A stretch of DNA of 64,000 nt from Carboxylicivirga taeanensis (GCF_051851475.1 NZ_JBPUSJ010000009.1:123156-187155), one strand, 5' to 3'. Positions 8,028 to 15,099 are shown, counted from the first letter of the stretch. Notes: a model not told the origin generated them from the letters alone. Numbers and translations are program-made.

Positions 8028-9254
8028 ATGACATCATTTATTAACACAAAGAATGGATTTATATACATTACTCATTGGTTGGATGAGAATGTATTGCGAC
8101 TCTCCACTCGGATGAAGGTTGATAAGAAACAATGGAATTCAAAAAAACAACGTCCCAAAAACAAATCACTGCATTACAACGGCATCAATGTTAATTCTGA
8201 GCTTGGTAGGCTTGAAAATGCAATGAATGAGGCGGTCAATTACCTTCACATCAATAATCAACTAAGCAAGTCAAACCTCAAATTAAAGTACTTAGAGCTG
8301 ATAGGTAAAGCACCTAAAACACGCTTTATAGAGTATCATTTTTTAAGTTACTTCAAGGAAGTGACCGATGTTAGCTTCATCCAAAACAAGTCAAATTATG
8401 CTACTCTAAATAACTCATTTCAGCTCTTAAAGTCCTACTTCAAAAAGAAAAAGCCAGGCTTTGAAGAAATAAATATGGGCTTTTACGAAAGCTATAATAG
8501 CTGGTTAAAGAACCGAAAGGCATTGAATAGAAATGGTACTGAAACTGACCGATTCTTATCCGCAAATTACATTTCTATTCAGTGGAAAAACATCAAAGCG
8601 GTAATGAATAAGGCAGCAATGGAAGGATTACACAAGAATGAGGATTACAAGCGGTTTGTAAGAAGAAATGGGAGCTCTGAAAAGGTATATCTCAATCTGG
8701 ATGAATTGGATTGCATCAAGAACCTCACTTTAAAAGGACTAGAAGAGATTGTATGTGATTGGTTCCTCATTGGAGCGTTTACCGGATTACGCTATTCAGA
8801 TTGGAGCAAGGTTAATTTACACACTGAAACGGATGGAGTAATGTCTATCAGCACAACAAAGACAAAGACAGTAGCACGCATTCCCATTCATCCAATTGTA
8901 AAGCAGTTAAAGTGTAAATACAAGGACAATCTTCCTGCTTTGCCTCCTATTCAGACGGTAAATGCCGTTATCAAACAGATTGCTAAAAAGGCTGGCATTG
9001 ATACAATGATTGATGTTGAGGAATTGCGTGGTGGCGAACTTACCCACAGAAAGATTCCCAAATACAGACTCATCGCTTCACACACAGCTAGACGTTCGTT
9101 AGCAACTAACTTGCTAAAAAGCGGCTCAGCACCTGTTGATATAATGAAGATAACAGGTCATAAGACACTTGCATCTTTCGAACGTTATATTCGAATAAGT
9201 GAACAAGAATCAATTGGCAGGTTAAAGAAGTCAGCATTCTTTCAAGGGGATTAA
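8028..9254 (+). CDS. Tyrosine recombinase/integrase 2
   Basis: 408 residues. It has the same overall plan as the first integrase: N-terminal arm-binding region, SAM-like core-binding domain near residues 105-215, and a catalytic domain with Arg in TGLRYSDW, Lys in TTKTKTV, SHTARRSLATNL, GHKTLASF and the Tyr of ERYIRI. All catalytic residues are intact. It is clearly diverged from the first integrase, with a longer insert (VEELRGGELTHRKIPKYR) before the SHTARR motif. That argues for a separately acquired enzyme over a recent duplication. No att-like repeat was found beside it. Confidence 0.92.
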   Translation: MTSFINTKNGFIYITHWLDENVLRLSTRMKVDKKQWNSKKQRPKNKSLHYNGINVNSELGRLENAMNEAVNYLHINNQLSKSNLKLKYLELIGKAPKTRFIEYHFLSYFKEVTDVSFIQNKSNYATLNNSFQLLKSYFKKKKPGFEEINMGFYESYNSWLKNRKALNRNGTETDRFLSANYISIQWKNIKAVMNKAAMEGLHKNEDYKRFVRRNGSSEKVYLNLDELDCIKNLTLKGLEEIVCDWFLIGAFTGLRYSDWSKVNLHTETDGVMSISTTKTKTVARIPIHPIVKQLKCKYKDNLPALPPIQTVNAVIKQIAKKAGIDTMIDVEELRGGELTHRKIPKYRLIASHTARRSLATNLLKSGSAPVDIMKITGHKTLASFERYIRISEQESIGRLKKSAFFQGD

Positions 9255-9365
9255 CTTCCCTTGTTTGTTAATCACGAAATGGTTCAAAATTACCGTTACG
9301 TCCGTGGAGAAAAAAACAAAGCATGCCCATTGCTTAAATAAATCCTCAGGGCGGAGGTAGTTGAA

Positions 9366-9818
9366 ATGAAGAAAATCAAAACTGAATTAGCAGAAGTAAA
9401 GGTGTCATATAGCACCAGCATTAAAGCAGCAGATAGAAAGAAAGTGACATGTTCAAATGATGTAGCTGACCTATTCCGTAACTTGTGGAGCATTGATATT
9501 GAACTAAAAGAAGCAGTCTATCTATTACTACTCAACCGAGCCAACAAGGTACTTGGTTATCACTTACTATCAATTGGAGGTTTATCGGGTTGTATAATGG
9601 ACATTCGATTAATATATCAGGTCGGATTGCTCTGCAACGCATCGTCAATCATCATTGCCCATAATCATCCATCAGGAAACACAGAGCCGAGCGAAGTAGA
9701 TAAAAGGATTACCCAAAAGCTAAAAAGGGCGGGCGAGACCATGGATATTGCTTTGCTTGACCATCTTATCATTACCAATGAATCGTATTATTCGTTTGCA
9801 GATGAAGGGATGATTTAA
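9366..9818 (+). CDS. RadC-like JAB/MPN-domain protein of mobile element
   Basis: 150 residues. It carries the JAMM metalloprotease-like zinc signature: E49 upstream, then H99-x-H101 in AHNHPSG, S104 and D112. The length matches the short RadC forms carried by plasmids and islands, which lack the HhH N-terminus of chromosomal RadC. Despite the name, a DNA-repair role is not established; RadC-like genes are frequent cargo in mobile elements. It is preceded by an unusually strong GGAGG Shine-Dalgarno sequence 9 bases before the start, rare in this phylum. It lies 111 bases after the second integrase, possibly co-transcribed. Confidence 0.88.
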   Translation: MKKIKTELAEVKVSYSTSIKAADRKKVTCSNDVADLFRNLWSIDIELKEAVYLLLLNRANKVLGYHLLSIGGLSGCIMDIRLIYQVGLLCNASSIIIAHNHPSGNTEPSEVDKRITQKLKRAGETMDIALLDHLIITNESYYSFADEGMI

Positions 9819-9820
9819 CA

Positions 9821-9841
9821 TAGATTTGTATATTCGAATAT
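9821..9841 (+). promoter_or_regulatory. -7 element and 12-bp palindrome before lipoprotein gene
   Basis: TAGATTTG (9821-9828) fits TAnnTTTG, with TTTG at 9795-9798 as a possible -33 at a long 22-base spacing. ATATTCGAATAT, a perfect palindrome at 9830-9841, covers the expected transcription start and could be an operator. Confidence 0.4.
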
Positions 9842-9863
9842 TCTAACTTAAAATCAAGTCAAA

Positions 9864-10541
9864 ATGAAAAACACACTATTCTTACTGGCTATTATTTGCT
9901 CTATCCTGTATTCATGCTCTAAAGACAGCGCAGAAGAACCACAACAAGCTGAAACAACAGTAACAGATGTTGATAATAACACCTATGAAACGGTCATCAT
10001 TGGTGAGCAGATATGGATGACGGAGAATTTAAAAGCATCTAAGCTTAACGATGGAACTTCCATTCCTTTGGTAGAAATTAGTGAGGACAACATTACCTAC
10101 CCAGCCTATAGTTTTTACAAAGATGATATCAATTACAAAGATATCTATGGTCCTATGTACAACTGGAAGACTGTTGAAACAGGTAAGTTATGCCCCGACG
10201 GCTGGCGAGTACCAACAAAGCAGGATTGGACCATCTTAATAGATTATGTAGGCGGTGATGATGTAGCAAGCAGTAAACTAAGGGAAGTTGGAACATTACA
10301 TTGGAATAACCCCAATGATGGCGCAACAGATGAATACGGTTTTACTGCGTTACCGGGAGGTTATAATAGTCACGGTGGCTCTAATTACATTGGCGAATGG
10401 GCTAAATTTTGGTCATCAACACAACATGAGTCTTATCAGGATGAGTCTTATAGCATTGTCTTCGAAGAAACCCGTATGTTTTATACCGAAAGTGATAAGG
10501 AGTTAGCTTACCTTAATGTTCGGTGTATGAAAGACAAGTGA
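9864..10541 (+). CDS. FISUMP-domain lipoprotein
   Basis: 225 residues. The N-terminus is a lipoprotein signal peptide with lipobox LYSC (Cys about residue 18) followed by SKDSAEEP, so it should be lipidated and exported. Residues ~35-225 form the Fibrobacter succinogenes major paralogous domain: VIIGEQIWMTENLKASKLNDG, YNWKTV, LCPDGWRVPTKQDW, GGY, FWSST and the final LNVRCMKD. FISUMP proteins are widespread surface lipoproteins in Bacteroidota and Fibrobacterota; their function is poorly known. It is odd cargo for an integrase island and may change the surface of the host. Confidence 0.88.
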   Translation: MKNTLFLLAIICSILYSCSKDSAEEPQQAETTVTDVDNNTYETVIIGEQIWMTENLKASKLNDGTSIPLVEISEDNITYPAYSFYKDDINYKDIYGPMYNWKTVETGKLCPDGWRVPTKQDWTILIDYVGGDDVASSKLREVGTLHWNNPNDGATDEYGFTALPGGYNSHGGSNYIGEWAKFWSSTQHESYQDESYSIVFEETRMFYTESDKELAYLNVRCMKDK

Positions 10542-10920
10542 TGAATCAATCATTAGTTGAAGTTGAATTTGATAAGAGAAGAAAACAGAGCGAGTACACT
10601 GAAGCCATAGTTTGGTGACTTTAACGTACTCGCTTAATTCTTATCATCTATATAATGATTGTTCGTCAAACAGCTTGCCTATCACTAATAAGCCCCCGGC
10701 TGAAAGGTGTTGGGAAGTGAAAAAACTGACAAAGAACACCCCACCCCTTTGGAAAGACGCATAAAAAATGGGCATTTCAGACCAAATTTCAGACTAAATC
10801 TGCTTACTGACTGTAATACCCACACATTTTCAGTAATTTACTGATTATCTTCACAACCTAATTGGTTCTGAATCTCATATTAGAATCTTTTCACAGAGTA
10901 ATGACTGATTTTGTAAACTA
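10542..10920. other. Non-coding region with large inverted repeat and iteron-like repeats
   Basis: No gene is visible between the convergent lipoprotein and winged-helix genes. The region holds an inverted repeat with two arm pairs, GATAAGA/TCTTATC (10571-10577, 10639-10645) and GCGAGTAC/GTACTCGC (10590-10597, 10626-10633). It also holds a tandem 12-mer TTTCAGACCAAA / TTTCAGACTAAA (10775-10798), and arms TCAGTAA/TTACTGA around one base (10830-10844) with a further TTACTGA at 10804. Next to a replication-type winged-helix gene this could be an origin or transfer site. It could also be a terminator plus chance repeats. Confidence 0.4.
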
Positions 10921-11775
10921 TTAGACATCTATAGTTTCATCAGAATCGTTCACACTCTTCGCCTCATCTTCATCATTAACAACCACTTTGGCTTTATAAT
11001 CTGGCTTGTTAATATCTCTTGTATCCGAAACATCATTGAATATCGATGAAGGATTTAATATCCTGTGCTTCGTAGTTCCAAACCGCTCAGCAATCCGCTG
11101 AATACAACCTTGAACACCATGCTTATCTAATGCATTATTCAATCGATTTAAATCTCTTAAATTAGGTTTGTAATGAGAAATGTCAGCACCGTTTTTGATA
11201 TTTAAATAATGTACAGAGTAGTAAAGCATATGAGCGTCCGATTCCCACCCATCTTCTGCATCAGCTTCAGCAAACGATTTAAAAACAGAGGCACATTCAG
11301 CTATCTCAGGGAAAGAGTCCGGCACATGATTAAATGAGCCGGTAGTACTAGTATTATTAGGTGTATCTGTACTAGGTAGTACCTCGTTTTCGGAAATCTC
11401 AAAATCAGGTTTTCGTCCAAATGTAGTTGTAAGTACACTTTTATCTAATTTCTCGTAGATTGAATAATCAGTGCCTCTCTTAAGGTTGCCATGCCTCTTA
11501 TCTTTTGATATAATATACCCTGCTTCTTCTAGTTTTTCCCAAGCCGCATAGAAACGTGACTTTCCAACTCCGAAGTATTCGTTACTGTTTTTAGCCAAGT
11601 AGTTTTTATTGATTACATAGTCACTACTTCTATTCAGTAACCAAACAAGTAAACCTAAGGATGCAATATCCATTCCTGAATTGATTGTTTCTGCATCCAT
11701 AAGCAAAAAAGGATTCTCAGTACCTCTTAATTCATTTTTCACAGTGTAGTATTGGGTTGTATTGTTGGTTTTCAT
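10921..11775 (-). CDS. Winged-helix DNA-binding protein, replication-initiator-like
   Basis: 284 residues. Residues ~20-110 look like a winged helix-turn-helix: NPFLLMDAETINSGMDIASLGLLVWLLN, then the recognition segment GVGKSRFYAAWEKLEEAGYI and a wing KRHGNLKRGTDYSIY. Such domains occur in DnaD-like and plasmid replication proteins, where a helper helix region precedes a species-specific C-terminus. The remainder is acidic and mostly helical, with a conserved-looking block YKPNLRDLNRLNNALDKHG near 205-225. A role in replication or regulation of the element is inferred from its place beside iteron-like repeats; it is not shown. Confidence 0.6.
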   Translation of the reverse strand: MKTNNTTQYYTVKNELRGTENPFLLMDAETINSGMDIASLGLLVWLLNRSSDYVINKNYLAKNSNEYFGVGKSRFYAAWEKLEEAGYIISKDKRHGNLKRGTDYSIYEKLDKSVLTTTFGRKPDFEISENEVLPSTDTPNNTSTTGSFNHVPDSFPEIAECASVFKSFAEADAEDGWESDAHMLYYSVHYLNIKNGADISHYKPNLRDLNRLNNALDKHGVQGCIQRIAERFGTTKHRILNPSSIFNDVSDTRDINKPDYKAKVVVNDEDEAKSVNDSDETIDV

Positions 11776-11798
11776 AACTTCTTAGTCTTGAAATTGGT

Positions 11799-11984
11799 TT
11801 AGTTGTCAATGATTATCTTTCTAATTATGCGCTTCTTAACTCTATTACGGAAAGCTCTGCTACCTATTCCACAGGCAAAGCAAAGCTCTTTCATATTCAT
11901 ATAGTTTTCCCCGTTGTAAAGGTAGTAATGCTTTTGTTTACCTTTGCCTTGAAAAAGAGTCTTAGTAGTTGAATTTTCATTCAT
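11799..11984 (-). CDS. Small basic protein, possible excisionase/regulator
   Basis: 61 residues, very basic at the C-terminus (RAFRNRVKKRIIRK). The segment YLYNGENYMNMKELCFACGIGSRAFRNRVKK reads like a short MerR/excisionase-type helix-turn-helix (sequence recognised only by shape). The start ATG overlaps the end of the preceding gene in ATGAATGA, so translation is probably coupled. It lies between the replication-type gene and the 66-residue protein, all on the minus strand. Confidence 0.5.
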   Translation of the reverse strand: MNENSTTKTLFQGKGKQKHYYLYNGENYMNMKELCFACGIGSRAFRNRVKKRIIRKIIIDN

Positions 11985-12177
11985 CAGAGTAATCCCCCCT
12001 ATCTAAAGCTTCTCTAAACTCATCAACAACCGCACACAATCTGCGGTCTTCAATTCGTTCTTCCGCCCAGCCTTTTAATACAGCATGAGCCATCACCCAG
12101 ATAGGAGCATTAAACTCTTCGGCTTGTAAGACAAGCTCATTGTAAATGTCATTTGTAATTGGTACTTCTAATTTCAT
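11977..12177 (-). CDS. Small acidic protein of the element
   Basis: 66 residues from MKLEVPITNDIYNELV; an upstream GTG (12234) is in frame but unlikely. The pattern KLEVPITNDIYNELVLQAEEFNAPIWVMAHAVLKGWAEERIEDRR resembles a ribbon-helix-helix fold (strand, then two helices), followed by an acidic tail. It is first in a minus-strand set of three genes and could be the autoregulator of that set. No family is certain. Confidence 0.5.
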   Translation of the reverse strand: MKLEVPITNDIYNELVLQAEEFNAPIWVMAHAVLKGWAEERIEDRRLCAVVDEFREALDRGDYSDE

Positions 12178-12330
12178 AGTTGTTGTTAATTTGGTTTGTG
12201 ATATGGTTACATTAGGGCTTGACACCCCTCCCATCGAAGAGAACTCCTCGGTTACTCTGACGTTTCAGATTTAAAACATTGTAGTTGAGTTTTGCTTTAT
12301 ATCAAATCAAATCAATAAGTAAATTTGTTG

Positions 12331-12338
12331 TATATTTG
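12331..12338 (+). promoter_or_regulatory. Outward promoter-like -7 element toward queC
   Basis: TATATTTG, 98 bases inside the right end of the element, points toward queC. It could replace the promoter cut off at the left end. A -33 TTG at correct spacing is not seen, so the strength is doubtful. Confidence 0.4.
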
Positions 12339-12377
12339 CGCATGTAAGATTGAATACTGTGAGCAATCATACACAGC

Positions 12378-12387
12378 AACCTACACA
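12378..12387 (-). repeat. Candidate right-end arm site
   Basis: On the minus strand this reads TGTGTAGGTT, similar to the tandem TGTGCAGGTAA sites at the left end and in the opposite orientation. Confidence 0.35.
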
Positions 12388-12435
12388 GTGCAAAATAACA
12401 CAAACGTAAGTTGCTGGAATTAAATATTTTACAGT

Positions 12436-12458
12436 CAACAGTTCGCAACCATCCTGTT
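12436..12458. repeat. attR-like copy of 23-bp direct repeat
   Basis: Identical to 4863-4885. Here the arms extend to CAACAG / CTGTTG because the next base is G, and an A-rich segment continues into the queC leader. Confidence 0.85.
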
Positions 12459-12475
12459 GTAAAATAAAACTAGGA
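12436..12475 (+). promoter_or_regulatory. Candidate preQ1-I-type riboswitch aptamer in queCEF leader
   Basis: Hairpin arms CAACAG / CTGTTG enclose an 11-base loop segment starting TTCGCA and a C directly before the 3' arm. An A-rich tail (GTAAAATAAAAC) follows and ends in CTAGGAG. Known preQ1-I aptamers have this order: a 5-bp stem, a loop beginning UUC or UCGCA, a ligand-binding C just before the 3' stem strand, an A-rich tail, then CUAAGG or CAAGG. The operon downstream (queC, queE, queF) makes preQ1, the expected ligand. The tail is somewhat longer than usual, and I could not assign the second (pseudoknot) helix by eye, so this is a hypothesis. Confidence 0.45.
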
Positions 12476-12564
12476 GACAAAAACCATTTAATGGTAGCAA
12501 CAGCCGTTGCTGCTATTCTTCTGTTTTATTACACCGTTGATTGCTGCTGTTTAAGTTTATAAAC
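12463..12564 (+). promoter_or_regulatory. Structured queC leader with alternative stems
   Basis: AATAAAAC (12463-12470, inside the A-rich tail) is complementary to GTTTTATT (12523-12530). Between them lie two hairpins, ACCAT/ATGGT (12483-12495) and GTAGCAAC/GTTGCTGC (12494-12513). TTGCTGCT occurs twice (12507-12514 and 12541-12548), so the AGCAA strand can pair with either copy. A last small stem GTTTA/TAAAC abuts the queC ATG. Sequestering the tail or the start region would be a plausible expression platform. Confidence 0.45.
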
Positions 12565-13230
12565 ATGAAAAAAGCAGTCGTATTATTATCCGGGGGATTA
12601 GATTCTGCGGTGGCCTTATACCTGGCGAAAAGCCAAGGTTTTGAGCTACATCCCATATCGTTTGATTACGGACAACGCCACCATCGCGAGTTAGATGCGG
12701 CCAAAGCCATTTCAAAAGCCGTTGGAGTGGCCAACCATCAAATTGTGACTTTAAAGCTCGATAAGTGGGGTGGCTCCTCTCTAACAGACAGCCAGCTAGA
12801 GGTGGAAGATGGCAATGTAGACAGAACAGATATCCCCGTTACTTACGTTCCGGCCCGCAATATGGTATTTCTCTCTGTAGCAGCCTCTTTAGCTGAAGCC
12901 ATTGGTGCCCAAGATATTTTTATCGGCGTGAGCGAAGTGGACTACTCAGGTTATGTTGACTGCCGCCAGGAATTTATCGACAGTATGGAAAAGGCCATCA
13001 ACATGGGCACTGTTATGGGCGCCGAAAAGAACATGCCCATCAAAATACATGCACCCTTTGTTCATAAAACCAAAGCCGAAGAAATACAACTGGGCGCGCA
13101 ACTTGGTGTTGACTTCGGTTTGACATGGAGTTGCTACCGGGGCGGAGAAAAACCCTGTGGCACATGCGACAGTTGCCTACTAAGAGCCAAGGCGTTTGCC
13201 GAAGCTGGAGTAATAGATACAGCCTTATAA
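12565..13230 (+). CDS. queC: 7-cyano-7-deazaguanine (preQ0) synthase
   Basis: 221 residues from ATG 12565; an in-frame TTG at 12541 would lie within the leader structure. The ATP pyrophosphatase P-loop SGGLDSAVAL is at residues ~9-18. The zinc site near the C-terminus has the pattern C-x(8)-C-x2-C-x2-C in SCYRGGEKPCGTCDSCLLR. QueC converts 7-carboxy-7-deazaguanine to preQ0 using ATP and ammonia, a step of queuosine biosynthesis in the cytoplasm. It is first of queC-queE-queF and follows a structured leader into which the 7.6-kb element is inserted, so its regulation is likely altered. Confidence 0.97.
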   Translation: MKKAVVLLSGGLDSAVALYLAKSQGFELHPISFDYGQRHHRELDAAKAISKAVGVANHQIVTLKLDKWGGSSLTDSQLEVEDGNVDRTDIPVTYVPARNMVFLSVAASLAEAIGAQDIFIGVSEVDYSGYVDCRQEFIDSMEKAINMGTVMGAEKNMPIKIHAPFVHKTKAEEIQLGAQLGVDFGLTWSCYRGGEKPCGTCDSCLLRAKAFAEAGVIDTAL

Positions 13231-13250
13231 AACCTGAAGCAGAGAAGATA

Positions 13251-14108
13251 ATGGAGAAGTTGGTATTAGCCAAAGAAGGTGTTTTTCCGGTAGTGAAAAA
13301 TCACAAGGGTGAACAGATGCCGGAGGCACCAAAAACGGAATTACAGATACCCGGCACAATTCAGGGCGAAGGAAAACTGGCAGGCGTGCCCTCACTATTT
13401 GTGCGCTTGTCGAGTTGTAATTTACGCTGCATCTGGCAAATGGAAGATGGCAGTTTTTGCCGTTGCGACACAACCTATGCCTCCTTTCATCCCGATGAAA
13501 TTATTGAGTTAAGTACTGATGAAGTATTTAACTGGATTAAGCACAACCTGGGCCATTTGCGACACGTGGTCATAAGTGGTGGCGAACCATTGCTTCAAAA
13601 ACGGGCATTGGCACCCCTTTGTCAAAAACTTAAGGAAGAGCTAAAGGTGCATATAACTATTGAGTCGAACGGCACCATTTTCGATGCCAATGTGGCGCAG
13701 TGGGTCGACCTGTTTAGCCTCTCGCCTAAACTAAGCAACTCCGTACCAAGCCCTGAAAAATTGGCGGCCTACCAGCTGACGGAGGCTGGCCCCTATAAGT
13801 TTCATAACCAGAAACGCAGAAATATTGAAGTGCTGCAATCGTATATTGATTTATGCAACAGCAGTGATAAGGAGCTACAACTAAAATTTGTGGTGGGCAA
13901 ATCAGATGATTATCTGGAAATTAAATCGGACTACCTGGCAGTATTAACAGACTGGAAAGCTGATGACATCATGCTAATGCCTTTAGGCACCACACAAGAA
14001 GAAGTTGGCAAGTCGGTGCCATTGGTATTGAAGATGACTATTGAAAATGGCTGGCGTTTTTGTCCACGTGTGCACATTGATTTGTTTGGAAGCAAATCGG
14101 GAGTTTAA
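13251..14108 (+). CDS. queE: 7-carboxy-7-deazaguanine synthase (radical SAM)
   Basis: 285 residues; ATG 13251 is 20 bases after queC, and an upstream start inside queC is rejected. It begins with the IQGEGKLAGVPSLFVRLSSCNLRC core of QueE. The cluster-binding cysteines are arranged unusually: C-x3-C, then C-x-C-D-T ten residues later (SCNLRCIWQ...FCRCDT), instead of plain CxxxCxxC. HVVISGGEPLL is the SAM-binding GGE motif. The enzyme contracts carboxy-tetrahydropterin to 7-carboxy-7-deazaguanine. The substrate-forming enzyme QueD is not encoded here, but folE, which starts the pathway from GTP, lies 31 kb away. Confidence 0.95.
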   Translation: MEKLVLAKEGVFPVVKNHKGEQMPEAPKTELQIPGTIQGEGKLAGVPSLFVRLSSCNLRCIWQMEDGSFCRCDTTYASFHPDEIIELSTDEVFNWIKHNLGHLRHVVISGGEPLLQKRALAPLCQKLKEELKVHITIESNGTIFDANVAQWVDLFSLSPKLSNSVPSPEKLAAYQLTEAGPYKFHNQKRRNIEVLQSYIDLCNSSDKELQLKFVVGKSDDYLEIKSDYLAVLTDWKADDIMLMPLGTTQEEVGKSVPLVLKMTIENGWRFCPRVHIDLFGSKSGV

Positions 14109-14163
14109 AAAGTTACACAAAGCCACTAGTACTTAGTAAAAACCAACATTAGCAAGTAGGATA

Positions 14164-15033
14164 ATGAATGAAGATAAATTTTTAGGCAAGCAGGTCGCTT
14201 ATCCTCAACAATATGCGCCTGATATGTTAGTGGCGGTGCCCCGTCACTTCAATCGCACTCAATACCAGCTGCACGAAAACAGCTTACCATTTATTGGTTT
14301 TGATACCTGGCATGCCTACGAACTGAGTTTCCTAACCAATAAAGGCCTGCCCGTTACAGGCCTGCTAAAAGTGGTTTATCCGGCTACCAATAAAAGCATT
14401 GTTGAAAGTAAATCATTTAAACTATACCTCAACTCCTTTAACATGCACCGCTTTGGTGACACAGCAAAAGAGGGGTTGAATGAGGTACTGTTCACCATAA
14501 AAAAAGACTTAAGCCAATTGCTCGAAACAGATGTGAAACTTCATTTTTTTAATCATGAAGACGCATCTGCCGGATACGATTTTAAAGACTTCCAACTTTT
14601 GGAAGATAGCGTTCCGGCTGATGATATGGAGTTTACCCATTTCAATGAACATCCCGCTTTACTTCAGGCATCGGACCAAAGTGGTGAACTTAAAATAGCT
14701 ACACACCTGCTACGGAGCAACTGTAAAATAACCAATCAGCCCGATTGGGGCAGTGCCTACATCTACATAAAAGGTCAGCACCTTCCACAACTTAGTAATC
14801 TGCTGCAATACATGGTATCCATCCGTAACGAAAACCATTTTCATGAAGAAATCTGCGAGATGATTTATAAGCGTTTATGGGACCAGTTCTCCCCTGATGA
14901 ATTAGCAGTAACTTGCATTTACACCCGTCGAGGTGGGATTGATATTTGCCCGGTTCGTGTTAGTCATGAACGGCTGCTGCCAACGCATCTGGTGAATGCT
15001 TCGGCTTTATCAGACAAGCTGCTCAGACAGTAG
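14164..15033 (+). CDS. queF: NADPH-dependent preQ0 reductase
   Basis: 289 residues, the long two-domain (tunnelling-fold duplicate) type near the E. coli length. Visible motifs are ESKSFKLYLNSFN in the first half and the catalytic Cys in LLRSNCKITNQPDWGS, with the Asp of PDWGS and the substrate Glu/His block NENHFHEE in the second. QueF reduces the nitrile of preQ0 to the amine preQ1, using NADPH. It closes the queC-E-F operon, so its product preQ1 is the predicted ligand for the leader element upstream of queC. Confidence 0.96.
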   Translation: MNEDKFLGKQVAYPQQYAPDMLVAVPRHFNRTQYQLHENSLPFIGFDTWHAYELSFLTNKGLPVTGLLKVVYPATNKSIVESKSFKLYLNSFNMHRFGDTAKEGLNEVLFTIKKDLSQLLETDVKLHFFNHEDASAGYDFKDFQLLEDSVPADDMEFTHFNEHPALLQASDQSGELKIATHLLRSNCKITNQPDWGSAYIYIKGQHLPQLSNLLQYMVSIRNENHFHEEICEMIYKRLWDQFSPDELAVTCIYTRRGGIDICPVRVSHERLLPTHLVNASALSDKLLRQ

Positions 15034-15062
15034 TTCCAATCGTAAATAATGCGTAATAAGAA

Positions 15063-15099
15063 AAGCAGCCAGATGCACTCATAGCACATCTGACTGCTC
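15063..15099 (-). terminator. Hairpin terminator between queF and OsmC gene
   Basis: Stem AGCAGcCAGATG / CATCTGaCTGCT between convergent genes. The T-rich tract follows on the minus strand, so it best serves the OsmC-like gene and may also stop queF transcripts. Confidence 0.6.

Larger units (their letters stand above)
4863..12458. mobile_element. Integrated genetic element (about 7.6 kb) with two tyrosine recombinases
   Basis: The segment is bounded by a perfect 23-bp direct repeat, has an integrase gene right inside the left end and ends just upstream of queC. Its content is typical accessory DNA: two tyrosine recombinases, a RadC-like protein, a winged-helix replication-type protein, two tiny regulator-like genes, a lipoprotein and an unknown gene pair. 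It is visibly more AT-rich than the flanking housekeeping genes. No relaxase, conjugation or transposase gene is seen, so it is better described as a small integrative (possibly mobilisable) island than an ICE. The two integrases could mean two elements in accretion, but no third copy of the repeat was found between them. Confidence 0.8.
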
